Shown piece after piece: positions 7,981-16,303 of a DNA stretch of 34,425 nucleotides. Every line of letters begins with the position of its first letter. The first letter of the stretch is position 1. The DNA is taken from positions 1 to 34,425 of the forward strand of contig CAJFTS010000051.1 of the NCBI GenBank assembly GCA_904420015.1, read 5' to 3'. The stretch is from an uncultured Clostridia bacterium (GTDB taxonomy: Bacteria > Bacillota > Clostridia > Oscillospirales > Acutalibacteraceae). The notes beneath the pieces were generated by a model. That model saw only the letters and a program-made list of their open reading frames with translations. It ran no database searches and was not told the origin of the DNA. Position numbers and translations under genes: made by a program.

Positions 7981-8219
7981 GACTATCTTTCTGCTCTGGG
8001 AGAAGCGTATCGGCTCTCCCCGTCCGAAGCCTTAGCCGCCTCGGCCGTCTCCCGCAGACAACGTCCCCTCGCCCTTTCCGAATCCGACTGTTCCCCCGGC
8101 AAGCCCCCGTTTCCTTGCGGGCCGTCGGGGGAATTTCTTTATCCGTGCGCCGGCTTCATGATCCGCTAAAAAAGCGCAGGACGCTCTTTTCAGCCGATCC
8201 GCCGCCGGATACCCGGGCA
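7981..8219. other. Intergenic region with an inverted repeat
   Basis: No gene is seen in these 239 bp. Arms TTCCCCCG (8091-8098) and CGGGGGAA (8126-8133) form an inverted repeat with further partial pairing inside. It could be a 3' stem for the convergent DUF1015 gene but lacks a T tract on that strand. Confidence 0.4.
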
Positions 8220-9521
8220 TTACCGCAGGTCGTTCATCACCAGCCCGGTAATCAGTTTGGGATAAAAATACGTGGATTTCTGCGGCATCTTTTCTCCCGC
8301 CGCCGCCACATCCCGGATCTCCGTCACCCGGGTGGGGTTGAGCAGGAAGGCGCACTGGGCCTCCCCTTTTTGCACCGCCGAAACCGCCTCCTCGGCCAGC
8401 TTGACGTAGGTCAGATTCTTTTGATTTTGCATATTTTCCTTGTCGATGCCGAAAAGCCGCTCCAGCACCAGCGTATGCAGCACCGTCACATCCAGGCCCC
8501 GGGACGCTGGACTCAGCTCGGGCAGCAACTTATCCATCACCGACGCATCCTTGAGCGTCAGCAGGGTCCACCCCTCTCCGCCGCAGTAGAAGGCAAACGC
8601 CTTCTTTCCCGCGTCGTAGAGCGCGGTCAGCTCCTCATCCACCGTGTCGAGGGAGGGACGGGCGGCCACGTCGAAGTATTCCCTGCATGTTTCCAGCGCC
8701 GCCTTGGGATCAAAATCAGGCAGCCCCCGCACCAGACGATGGGTGGGGAATACCACCAAGCCCGGATGGGCCATATCCACCAGCATCATCATCACATAAT
8801 CCACCCCGTCGCCCGGCCGGCTGAGGCCCTGCTCACGGCAGTAATCCCGAAACTGCAACGCCGTCTCATACCGATGATGGCCGTCGGCGATGTAGAGCTT
8901 GCGGTCGGCAAACTGGCGGCTCAAAACCGCTGTAACCGCCGGATCGGTCACCAGCCACAGCCGGTGGACGATCCCCTCCTCGTCGGTAAACTCCTGCGCC
9001 GGAGCGCCTGCCGACTGGGAATCCAGCAGAATGCGGGTATTGCCGTCGTCCATATAAAGCGAATAAATCTGGCTGAAATTGCAGAAGGTGGACTTCATCA
9101 GATTGAACCGGTCGGTCTTTGCCTTGCTCAGGGTAAACTCATGGGGAAGCACCACACCCTCCGAGAAGGGGGTGAGCTTCACCAGACAGATGACCCCCTT
9201 GACCTTACGGGTCACCCCCTTGACGGTGAATTCCTCCTCATAGATGTAGAGGCAATCCTGCTCGTCACGGGAAAGGGCGCCCTCCTCCTTCCAGGCTTGA
9301 AGCACCTGTCCGGCCTCCTGATAGGGGTCCTCCCCTTCCCGGGGCAGCTCCAAGCGGATGACATTGTGGGGATTGGCCTGCAGATAGGCCTTGCGCTGTT
9401 CCTCGCTGATGATGTCATAGGGCGGACAGGTCAGGGTACGGATGTCCCCCGCCTTTTCGGTATTAAACCGCAGCCCGCGAAACGCCTTGATTTGAGCCAT
9501 CGTTTCCATCCATTTCTCCAT
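8220..9521 (-). CDS. DUF1015 family protein
   Basis: A 433-residue soluble protein matching the DUF1015 family along its whole length. The N-terminus has the usual FRGLRFN and CPPYDIIS blocks (about residues 14-38), and the hallmark YIADGHHRYET lies at 210-220. Members often sit near cysteine desulfurase or serine-pathway genes. Here the gene is divergent from a cysteine desulfurase gene with separate promoters. Biochemical function is not established, so none is given. The start is uncertain between the ATG at 9521 and one at 9500 (MAQIKAF), neither with a strong ribosome site. Confidence 0.88.
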   Translation of the reverse strand: MEKWMETMAQIKAFRGLRFNTEKAGDIRTLTCPPYDIISEEQRKAYLQANPHNVIRLELPREGEDPYQEAGQVLQAWKEEGALSRDEQDCLYIYEEEFTVKGVTRKVKGVICLVKLTPFSEGVVLPHEFTLSKAKTDRFNLMKSTFCNFSQIYSLYMDDGNTRILLDSQSAGAPAQEFTDEEGIVHRLWLVTDPAVTAVLSRQFADRKLYIADGHHRYETALQFRDYCREQGLSRPGDGVDYVMMMLVDMAHPGLVVFPTHRLVRGLPDFDPKAALETCREYFDVAARPSLDTVDEELTALYDAGKKAFAFYCGGEGWTLLTLKDASVMDKLLPELSPASRGLDVTVLHTLVLERLFGIDKENMQNQKNLTYVKLAEEAVSAVQKGEAQCAFLLNPTRVTEIRDVAAAGEKMPQKSTYFYPKLITGLVMNDLR

Positions 9522-9540
9522 GCGGCAGATTTGTTCCGGC

Positions 9541-9569
9541 CGCGCTGCGGCCGCAGGATGCGCAGCGCG
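9541..9569. other. Inverted repeat in the DUF1015 leader
   Basis: Arms CGCGCTGCG (9541-9549) and CGCAGCGCG (9561-9569) are perfectly complementary around 11 nt. The repeat lies between the predicted DUF1015 promoter and its start codon, so in the mRNA it forms a very GC-rich hairpin close to the ribosome site. It could be an operator or a translational control element. The role is unknown. Confidence 0.6.
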
Positions 9570-9584
9570 TAACGCTATGGATTT

Positions 9585-9613
9585 ATTCTATAATGAATCG
9601 CCCCCTCCGTCAA
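9585..9613 (-). promoter_or_regulatory. Promoter of the DUF1015 gene
   Basis: On the minus strand TTGACG (9608-9613), 17 bp, TAGAAT (9585-9590). It reads toward the DUF1015 gene, with a predicted transcript start near 9578. Confidence 0.7.
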
Positions 9614-9696
9614 CCGGGCATAAATAGATTTCGGCGGACAAAGGGAGGTTACGGGGAAAGGCCGGCGCGTATCCGTCGCCGGCGGCGGCAAAAACG

Positions 9697-9725
9697 TTGC
9701 GAAAGGCGGCAAAATGGGCTATAAT
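9697..9725 (+). promoter_or_regulatory. Promoter of the cysteine desulfurase-mutL operon
   Basis: TTGCGA (9697-9702), 17 bp, TATAAT (9720-9725). Transcription should begin near 9732. The in-frame ATG at 9714 is upstream of that point, which supports the TTG start at 9762. Confidence 0.75.
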
Positions 9726-9761
9726 AAAAGACTACATTCGACAAAATACGGAGGGGTTTAC

Positions 9762-10895
9762 TTGAAGGACATCTATCTGGACAACAGCGCGACCACCAAG
9801 GTCTGTCCTGAGGCGGCGCAGGCGGTGATGCGGCTTTTGTGCCAAGTCTACGGCAATCCCTCCTCCCTGCACGCCATGGGAGCCGCCGCCGAGCTTGCGC
9901 TAAGCCGGGCGCGGCAGGCGGTGGCGAAGGCACTCGGCTGCAACCAGCGGGAGGTGTTCTTTACCTCCGGCGGGACGGAGGCCAACAACCTGGCCCTGTT
10001 CGGCGGGGCGGCGGCCCGCCGCCGTCTGGGAAACCGGATCGTCACCACCCGCATCGAGCATCCGTCGGTTTATGAACCGGCGCTGCAGCTGCAAAAGCAG
10101 GGCTTTGACGTGGTCTTTTTAGAGCCGGACCGATGGGGAAACATCCCGCCTGAGGCGGTGTTCGACGCGGTCACACCGGACACGATTCTTGTCAGCATGA
10201 TGCTTGTCAATAACGAGACGGGGGCGCGCCTGCCGGTGGAGGCGGCGGCCAAGGCCATCAAGCGGACCGGCGCGCCCGCGCTCCTGCACTGCGACGGGGT
10301 GCAGGCCTTCGGCAAGATCCCCTGCAAGCCCTCCGCCCTTGGGGTGGATCTGATGACGGTATCCGCCCACAAAATTCACGGGCCGAAGGGGACCGGCGCC
10401 CTTTTCATCCGCAAGGGGGTTCGGATTGAGCCGCGCACCTTCGGCGGCGGACAGGAACAAGGGCTTCGTCCCGGCACGGAGGCGGCCGCTCTCATCGCAG
10501 GGTTCGGCGCCGCGGTGGAGGCCCTGCCCAAAAGCGCCGATTTCCTGGCCCACGCCTCCCGCCTCAAGGAACATCTGCTTTTCAGGCTGGAGGGAACGGC
10601 GGGCATTTCCTTCAATTCCCCCGCCGATTCGGTTCCCTATCTCGTCAACCTGTCGGTGGAGGGGATCCGCTCGGAAACCATGCTGCATCATCTGGCCGCC
10701 AAGGGGATTTCGGTATCCAGCGGCTCGGCCTGCTCCAAGGGAAAACGCAGCCGGGTTCTCGCGGCCCAATGTCTCGCGGACGGCCGGATCGACGGCGCGC
10801 TGCGGGTCAGTTTCAGCCGGGAAAACGTCTTAGAGGACGTAGACGCCCTTGTGGAAGGGCTTCTGGACGGGATGGCCCGTCTGGCCCGGCGATAG
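9762..10895 (+). CDS. Cysteine desulfurase (PLP-dependent, NifS/IscS family)
   Basis: A 377-residue class-V aminotransferase-fold enzyme that removes sulfur from cysteine for Fe-S clusters or thio-modified tRNA. Key features are the N-terminal YLDNSATT, the NNETG block, the PLP lysine Lys204 in SAHKIHGPKG, and the persulfide cysteine Cys324 in SSGSACSKG. A TTG start is chosen: GGAGG lies seven bases upstream, and the first in-frame ATG is ahead of the promoter -10 box. The gene is first in an operon; mutL starts 14 bp after its stop. No iscU-type scaffold or thiI is adjacent, so the sulfur acceptor cannot be told. Group (NifS or IscS) is not resolved. Confidence 0.93.
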   Translation: MKDIYLDNSATTKVCPEAAQAVMRLLCQVYGNPSSLHAMGAAAELALSRARQAVAKALGCNQREVFFTSGGTEANNLALFGGAAARRRLGNRIVTTRIEHPSVYEPALQLQKQGFDVVFLEPDRWGNIPPEAVFDAVTPDTILVSMMLVNNETGARLPVEAAAKAIKRTGAPALLHCDGVQAFGKIPCKPSALGVDLMTVSAHKIHGPKGTGALFIRKGVRIEPRTFGGGQEQGLRPGTEAAALIAGFGAAVEALPKSADFLAHASRLKEHLLFRLEGTAGISFNSPADSVPYLVNLSVEGIRSETMLHHLAAKGISVSSGSACSKGKRSRVLAAQCLADGRIDGALRVSFSRENVLEDVDALVEGLLDGMARLARR

Positions 10896-10909
10896 AAGGA
10901 GGTACCCGA

Positions 10910-12871
10910 TTGGCAAAACTGATTCATTTGCTCGACAAAAAGGTGGCGGAGCTGATCGCCGCAGGAGAGGTGGTGGAGCGCCCCAGCTCGGTGGTCAAGG
11001 AACTGGTGGAAAACTGCATCGACGCAGGCGCCACCGCCGTGACCGTAGAAATCAAAAACGGCGGCGTGCGGTATATCCGGGTCACCGACAACGGCTGCGG
11101 CATCTCCCGGGAGGACGTGCCCACCGCCTTTTTGCGCCACGCCACCAGCAAGGTGGAAAGGGAGGCCGACCTGGACGCCATCGCTACCCTGGGCTTTCGC
11201 GGGGAGGCGTTGGCCTCCATCGCGGCGGTAGCCCATGTGGAGCTGATTACCCGCACCCGGGAGGAGACGGTGGGCACCCGCTATTGCATCGACGGCGGCG
11301 AGGAAACCTTGCTGGAGGATGCGGGCTGCCCCAAGGGAACCACCCTTTTGGTGCGGGATTTGTTTTACAATACCCCCGCCCGGATGAAGTTTTTGAAAAA
11401 GGATGTGTCCGAGGCCAACGCCGTGGCCGCCGCGGTGGACCGGATCGCCTTGTCCCATCCGGAGGTTTCGGTGAAGTTCATCCGGGACGGCAAACAGGAA
11501 CGGATGACCCCCGGGGACGGTAAGCTGCTTTCCGCCATCCACGCGGTCTTTGGGAGGCAGTTTGCCCAGAGTCTGCTGCCGGTGGACTATACCCTAAACG
11601 GGGTAAAGGTGTCCGGGTTTGTCAGCAAGCCCTCCGCCTCCCGTCCCAACCGCAGTATGCAGAGCTTTTTTATCAACGGCCGGTATGTGCGCACTCGAAC
11701 CGCCGCCGTCGCGTTGGAGGAGGCCTATAAGGGCAGCATCATGGTGGGGAAATTTCCCGCCTGCGTGCTCAACATTCAGCTGAATCTTTCCATGGTGGAC
11801 GTCAACGTTCATCCCGCCAAGATTGAGGTCCGTTTCGTCAACGAGCGTCCCATCTTCGACGCGGTTTATCACGGGTGCAAAAATGCCCTGGGTACCGACC
11901 AGCCCGCCCAGGAAATCGACCTAAGCAAGGCGGCGCGGGTGATACGCACCCCTTCCACCGAAGCGGCACAGCAGCTGACCCTCCCCTCTCCGCCTTCGCC
12001 CCCATCCAGGCAAACGCCTCCCGCCGCTGCCACAGGGGCCTTCGGCCGAGCCGTTTTACAGGCCCCGGCGGACATTCCTTATGCGCCCTCTCCCACGGTG
12101 TCCATCCCCGTGACGCCATGGCCGCAGGAGCCGCCGGTATCCCCGAAGGAAGCTCCTTGGGCTTTGGCGGCGGAAAGGCCGCCGGTTCCCTCCTCCCTAA
12201 AGGAGGAAAAGAAGGAGGGTTTCCCTGTTAAACTCTCCCCGCCAGCGAAGGCGCCCGCCCCCTCTGCCATGGCAAAGGGGCAGCCGGTTCCCTCCGCCCC
12301 TCTTTCTCAGGAGGTCCGTTTGATTGGGGAAGCCTTTTCCACCTATATTCTGCTTGAATGCGGGGAGGAGCTTCTCCTCATCGACAAGCATGCCGCCCAC
12401 GAACGGCTTTTGTACGAACGCATCAAGGCCCAGGCGGAGCTGACGCCCCAGCTGCTTCTCGCCCCGGTAACGGTAACCTTGGACCGGGAAAGCTATGCGG
12501 CGGTGCTGCAAAACCTCGCCACCCTCTCCTCCCTCGGGTTTGAAACGGAGGATTTCGGCGCCGGCGCCGTCCTGGTGCGTACCGCCCCGCTGCAGATGGA
12601 CGGGCAGGACGCAGGGGACCTGGTGGCGGAAATCGCCGGAAAGCTTCTCAAAAGCGCCCGGGACCTGACCCCCGAACGGTTGGAGTGGGTCTATCACTCG
12701 GTGGCCTGCCGGGCGGCGGTAAAGGCGGGGGATCACTCCAGCCCCCGGGAGCTTTACGACCTGGCCAGGCGGACGCTGGAGGAGGAGGTGCGCCACTGCC
12801 CCCACGGCCGGCCGGTGGCCATGCGGCTGACGAAAAAGCAGCTGGAAAAGCAGTTCGGCCGCATCCAATAA
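10910..12871 (+). CDS. mutL: DNA mismatch repair protein MutL
   Basis: A 653-residue mismatch-repair ATPase and nicking endonuclease. The N-terminal GHKL ATPase contains the catalytic Glu34 in VKELVEN, DNGCGI (60-65), RHATSK and GFRGEA (95-100). A low-complexity Pro/Ala-rich linker follows, about residues 345-465. The C-terminal endonuclease metal site is present as DKHAAHERLLYE (from Asp492; the usual DQHA has Lys in place of Gln), with ACRAAVKAG (Cys600) and CPHGRP (Cys630). The start is TTG at 10910 with AAGGAGG seven bases before it. mutL usually follows mutS; here it follows a cysteine desulfurase and precedes a ybaK-like gene. Confidence 0.96.
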   Translation: MAKLIHLLDKKVAELIAAGEVVERPSSVVKELVENCIDAGATAVTVEIKNGGVRYIRVTDNGCGISREDVPTAFLRHATSKVEREADLDAIATLGFRGEALASIAAVAHVELITRTREETVGTRYCIDGGEETLLEDAGCPKGTTLLVRDLFYNTPARMKFLKKDVSEANAVAAAVDRIALSHPEVSVKFIRDGKQERMTPGDGKLLSAIHAVFGRQFAQSLLPVDYTLNGVKVSGFVSKPSASRPNRSMQSFFINGRYVRTRTAAVALEEAYKGSIMVGKFPACVLNIQLNLSMVDVNVHPAKIEVRFVNERPIFDAVYHGCKNALGTDQPAQEIDLSKAARVIRTPSTEAAQQLTLPSPPSPPSRQTPPAAATGAFGRAVLQAPADIPYAPSPTVSIPVTPWPQEPPVSPKEAPWALAAERPPVPSSLKEEKKEGFPVKLSPPAKAPAPSAMAKGQPVPSAPLSQEVRLIGEAFSTYILLECGEELLLIDKHAAHERLLYERIKAQAELTPQLLLAPVTVTLDRESYAAVLQNLATLSSLGFETEDFGAGAVLVRTAPLQMDGQDAGDLVAEIAGKLLKSARDLTPERLEWVYHSVACRAAVKAGDHSSPRELYDLARRTLEEEVRHCPHGRPVAMRLTKKQLEKQFGRIQ

Positions 12872-12896
12872 CCATGCGAAGAAAGGCGGGAGATCC

Positions 12897-13373
12897 ATGG
12901 CGGAATGCAAAACCAACGCCATGCGCATTCTGGAAAGGAACAAGGTCGCCTATGTGATGCACAGCTATCCGCCGGGGGATTCGGTGGACGGCGTCACGGT
13001 GGCGGCTAAAATCGGCTGGCCGGTGGAGCTTGTTTATAAAACCCTGGTCACCAAGGGCAAATCGGGAGATACTTTTGTTTTTGTCATCCCGGTGGCCCGG
13101 GAGCTGGATCTGAAGAAGGCGGCCAAGGCGGTAGGCGAAAAGGCGGTGGAAATGATCCACGTCAAGGACATCAACCGGGTTACCGGCTATATCCGCGGCG
13201 GATGCAGCCCGATCGGGATGAAGAAGCAGTACCGGACGGTAATCGACCAATCGGCCGAGCCGCTGGAACGGTTTTTAGTCAGCGCGGGGAAAATTGGGTT
13301 TCAGGTGGAGCTCAAGCCTACCGACCTTAGAGATCTGATCGGCGCTTCTTTTGCCGACCTTACGATGAAATAG
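12897..13373 (+). CDS. ybaK: YbaK/EbsC-type aminoacyl-tRNA deacylase
   Basis: A 158-residue protein of the YbaK/EbsC family, whose members hydrolyse mischarged Cys-tRNA(Pro) in trans. The family blocks are present: an N-terminal TNAMRILE, the central VYKTLVTKG with the conserved catalytic Lys of the family, and YIRGGCSPIGMKK. It lies 25 bp after mutL with a GGCGGGAG ribosome site, so it is the last gene of the operon, and is followed by a terminator. The symbol reflects the family rather than proven function. Confidence 0.9.
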   Translation: MAECKTNAMRILERNKVAYVMHSYPPGDSVDGVTVAAKIGWPVELVYKTLVTKGKSGDTFVFVIPVARELDLKKAAKAVGEKAVEMIHVKDINRVTGYIRGGCSPIGMKKQYRTVIDQSAEPLERFLVSAGKIGFQVELKPTDLRDLIGASFADLTMK

Positions 13374-13374
13374 C

Positions 13375-13407
13375 AAAAAGGACCCGTATGGAAAACGGGT
13401 CCTTTTT
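13375..13407 (+). terminator. Terminator of the cysteine desulfurase-mutL-ybaK operon
   Basis: Arms AAAAAGGACCCGT (13375-13387) and ACGGGTCCTTTTT (13395-13407) are perfect, with a 7-nt loop and a continuing T run. It directly follows the ybaK-like stop. Confidence 0.92.
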
Positions 13408-13613
13408 TGTTTCTTCGGCCAATGCCCGTCCGACAGCCGAATGGCATCGGCCTGCAAAAGGGAAAAAGGAGCGCGCCTCAAGCGGACTTAGCCTTTTGCC
13501 GCTTTCCTCTGCCGCCCCACATCTTTCCGGACGGAGAAGGGGTACGGCGGGGGTATGGGCCGGTTTCCCCCGCCTTTTCATATTCTTTCGCCGGCGGGAC
13601 TGCAGGGCCTCTG

Positions 13614-14258
13614 TCAGCCCCGCATCCGCTTGAGCTCATAAATTTCATCACACGCTTCGGCCACCTGCGGCGAATGGCTGACCAGGATGACGCATTTTCC
13701 CTGTTGGGCCAGGTCCCGGAAAATCTCCATGATCTCCCGCTGGGTCTCCCCGTCCAGGTTTCCCGTCGGCTCGTCGGCGAGGATGACATCTGGGTTATAG
13801 GAAAGGGCGCGGGCAATGGCCACCCGCTGCTGCTGGCCGCCGGAAAGCTTGAGGACGCGGCGGTTGGCCTCCTCTTCGTCGAGCCCCACGCCGGTAAGCA
13901 GGGCCATGGCCCGTTCCCTCTTGTCCTTAGCCTTGACTGCGGCAATGTCCATCGAAAGCTCCACGTTTTCCAGTGCGGTAAACTTGGTAAGCAGGTTGAA
14001 ACTCTGGAAGATCACGCCGACATACTTGCTGCGAAAACGGTATTTGTCGATGGTGCGGATATCCTCTCCATTGTAATAGATGGCCCCGCTGCTGGGGGAA
14101 GCGAGCCCCGAAAGAACCGAAAGCAGGGTGGTCTTTCCCGCGCCGGATTTTCCCACCACCGCATATATCTTCCCCTTTTCAAACTCATAGGAAACCCCAT
14201 CGAGCACGTTTTTGGTTCCATAGGAAAAGCAAACGTTGCAAAGCGATAAAACTGCCAT
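13614..14258 (-). CDS. ABC transporter ATP-binding protein (LolD/MacB type)
   Basis: A 214-residue ATPase subunit of the MacB/LolD class. Walker A is GKSGAGKTT (about 36-44), the signature LSGGQQQR, Walker B VILADEPTG and a switch histidine in LVSHS. The ATG at 14258 is chosen because GGGAGG lies about nine bases upstream; a TTG at 14276 would precede that site. The start follows the permease stop by 14 bp, so the two genes are one operon with the permease first. It powers the FtsX-like permease at 14273-15877. Confidence 0.93.
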   Translation of the reverse strand: MAVLSLCNVCFSYGTKNVLDGVSYEFEKGKIYAVVGKSGAGKTTLLSVLSGLASPSSGAIYYNGEDIRTIDKYRFRSKYVGVIFQSFNLLTKFTALENVELSMDIAAVKAKDKRERAMALLTGVGLDEEEANRRVLKLSGGQQQRVAIARALSYNPDVILADEPTGNLDGETQREIMEIFRDLAQQGKCVILVSHSPQVAEACDEIYELKRMRG

Positions 14259-14272
14259 ATTTCTTTCCTCCC

Positions 14273-15877
14273 TCAATCTCGGTTGGCCAAAATTTTCAGC
14301 GGCTCATAGCGCATAATGAAGATCATCGACACCGCGCTTGCCAAAAGGGTGAGCAGCACGCCGATACCCAGAAGCTCCAGCAGCACCGTTACGTCCATGG
14401 CGGAGCTGATTTCGCTGACAAAATCCATCGCCTGCCCCATACCGCCCGGCTGTTGGCCGGGCTCATTAACATCAGGTATGGATACGTCCGTCCCTTCGCC
14501 CGGATCAAAGCCGCCCCGGCCGAAGTTCCGCTGAGTCTGCTCGCGGCTGTTTTGCTGGGACTGAATCTGGTTTGCCAGCAGAGAATTGGTAACCGGGACC
14601 GAGCTGACCGCGCCGATACCGGCTCCTATCACAACGGCCGCAAGGGTGACGACGAAGATTTCACACAAAAACTGCATGGCCACCCTGCTCTTTTTCATGC
14701 CGATGGCGGTGAGAACCCCCACCTCGTACTTGCGCTCGCGGACGTTGAAGAGGTTGAGCACGATTAAAATCACCCCGCCGATGGCCAGCACCACCAACAG
14801 GAAATAGCCGGCCATGGTGCTCAGGCTCTCAAGCGGCACCAGGCTGTTCTCAAAGGCGGTCAGGTCGGAGGAGGTGATGGTGAAGGAGTCGGACAGTCCC
14901 ATAGCCCGCGCCTCCTCTTCAAACCGCTCATACGCCTGTACATCCGCAAACCGATAGGTACCCGCCGCCGAAGCGCGGATGGCGGTGCTCGTTTCCATAC
15001 CGGTGGTTTCGTCTATTTCCGTTACCGCCGCTGCCGAAGAAGCGTCCACAATGCTCTTGAGCGCCGGATAGCTCATATAAATGGCGTTGGCCGGGTCGCT
15101 GGAGGTAGAGAAGCCCCGCATAAATCCGCTGTCTGCGGTGGTCGACTCACTGTTGGAATACAGCCCCGTTATCGTCAGAGTATAGCTCTCCCCCTGCGCG
15201 TTGGGGTTCTCTATGAGGATGGTATCCCCCACCGAAAGGCCGTTGAAGATGGCAAGCTCCTCGGACAGGATGCAGTCGTAAGAGGCGGTCCCTTCCTCGA
15301 ATATGTTCCCCTCCTCTATGACGCAGATTCCGTTTTGGAAATCGGTCATGGCATCCTCGCCGCTGTAGCCGACCACTGTAAAATCGCCCTGGTTGCCCAT
15401 GGGATCCACGCCCATGCCGCCCATTTCCTGTCCCGGCATTCCCGGCATCTCATTCCTGCCGCCGGACTGGGCGGTATCGTCCTCGGCCGAGCTCGAATCG
15501 GTGACCGGCTCCAGGCCGTCGCCGCCGTTTACCGTCGCGGTAAGGGAATAGGTAAACCCGCTGACCGATTCCGCCTGGGCGTAGGTCTGCATCTCCTCAA
15601 CGGTGAGCTCTTGGATTTCCTGCATCCCCGCTTGGAAGCTGGAGGGATCGAAGCCGCCCTGCTCCTGCATTCCCTTCATCATCGACTGCCGATCCACCGA
15701 AATGGAGGCGGTGATGTTCATGGTGCTTAGGCTTTCCTCCTTCGCGTTTTCCGCCGCCTGCCGGATGGACAGTCCCAAACAGGCGGAAACCGAAATCACC
15801 AGCACGATGATTCCAATGAGGATATTTCTCCCTTTCGAGCGCCCTATACACTTGAGAGCGTTTTTCATTACATACAT
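14273..15877 (-). CDS. FtsX/MacB-type ABC transporter permease
   Basis: A 534-residue membrane protein with the classic four-helix FtsX layout: one helix near residues 18-38, a large outside domain, and three C-terminal helices (MAGYFLLVVLAIGG; FVVTLAAVVIGAG; LLGIGVLLTLLASAV). The motif NVRERKYEVGVLTAIGMKKS in front of the third helix is typical. The outside domain contains a Met/Gly-rich stretch (NEMPGMPGQEMGGMG and beyond), and a second Gly/Pro-rich loop lies between the last two helices. The start at 15877 has CGGAG seven bases upstream; earlier in-frame codons are less likely. Such pumps act in export, envelope stress or peptide resistance; the substrate is not known. Confidence 0.9.
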   Translation of the reverse strand: MYVMKNALKCIGRSKGRNILIGIIVLVISVSACLGLSIRQAAENAKEESLSTMNITASISVDRQSMMKGMQEQGGFDPSSFQAGMQEIQELTVEEMQTYAQAESVSGFTYSLTATVNGGDGLEPVTDSSSAEDDTAQSGGRNEMPGMPGQEMGGMGVDPMGNQGDFTVVGYSGEDAMTDFQNGICVIEEGNIFEEGTASYDCILSEELAIFNGLSVGDTILIENPNAQGESYTLTITGLYSNSESTTADSGFMRGFSTSSDPANAIYMSYPALKSIVDASSAAAVTEIDETTGMETSTAIRASAAGTYRFADVQAYERFEEEARAMGLSDSFTITSSDLTAFENSLVPLESLSTMAGYFLLVVLAIGGVILIVLNLFNVRERKYEVGVLTAIGMKKSRVAMQFLCEIFVVTLAAVVIGAGIGAVSSVPVTNSLLANQIQSQQNSREQTQRNFGRGGFDPGEGTDVSIPDVNEPGQQPGGMGQAMDFVSEISSAMDVTVLLELLGIGVLLTLLASAVSMIFIMRYEPLKILANRD

Positions 15878-15935
15878 TTGTTTCTCCGTTCCTTTCCCTG
15901 TCTTTTGTTTTCGGCCCTGTACGGTTCCTTTCGGC

Positions 15936-15968
15936 AGTATAGCAGCCAAACCTTAAAACTAACTAAGG
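15936..15968 (-). promoter_or_regulatory. Candidate promoter/operator of the ABC exporter
   Basis: On the minus strand a TATACT -10 box (15936-15941) is preceded at the -35 position by a dyad CCTTA...TAAGG (plus-strand 15951-15968) in place of a good TTGACA. An activator or repressor site at -35 is plausible, but nothing identifies the regulator. Confidence 0.4.
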
Positions 15969-16229
15969 GCAAGGCTCTCGAAACCCGAATGGAAACAAGC
16001 AGGTATATAAGATGCATAAATATAGATTATTCAATCATTTCTAAATAATGGATACTTATGCCGGCGTTTTGGCCTGAGCAAGGGCAAAGTGGCTAAAAAG
16101 ATGAGAAAAGGCTTTGGTACAGCAAGAACAAAGACTCCTTCCCGCCGGGTCGATACAACGCTCCAATGAATCATACGCATATTTGTCCGTTTTTTTGCAT
16201 TTTTTATAGTAATTTTTAGCAGTTTTTCT
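15969..16229. other. Intergenic region between divergent ABC exporter and PL11 lyase genes
   Basis: No credible gene is seen. An 80-codon reading frame on the minus strand (16031-16273) runs through AT-rich promoter DNA, has no ribosome site and no recognisable sequence. The region becomes strongly AT-rich from about 16190 on. Confidence 0.5.
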
Positions 16230-16258
16230 TTGCTTTTTTCAAAATAAATATATATAAT
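16230..16258 (+). promoter_or_regulatory. Promoter of the PL11 lyase gene
   Basis: TTGCTT (16230-16235), 17 bp, TATAAT (16253-16258), in an AT-rich stretch. A transcript would start near 16265 with a short leader. The ribosome site AAGGAAGGAGAG is at 16286-16296. No clear carbon-catabolite (cre) site is visible. Confidence 0.75.
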
Positions 16259-16303
16259 TAACTCGTATCCCACAGATACAGAAAAAGGAAGGAGAGATTA
16301 GTT

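Noticed and set aside
7911-9572. 553-codon plus-strand frame opposite DUF1015
   Set aside because: Shadow of the DUF1015 gene; no family features, and the composition is that of antisense codons.
9714-9761. ATG-initiated extension of the cysteine desulfurase
   Set aside because: The ATG lies upstream of the -10 box of the operon promoter, so it would not be in the mRNA; the TTG at 9762 has the ribosome site.
16031-16273. 80-codon minus-strand frame in the ABC exporter/PL11 gap
   Set aside because: It covers the PL11 promoter, has no ribosome site and looks like translated AT-rich control DNA.
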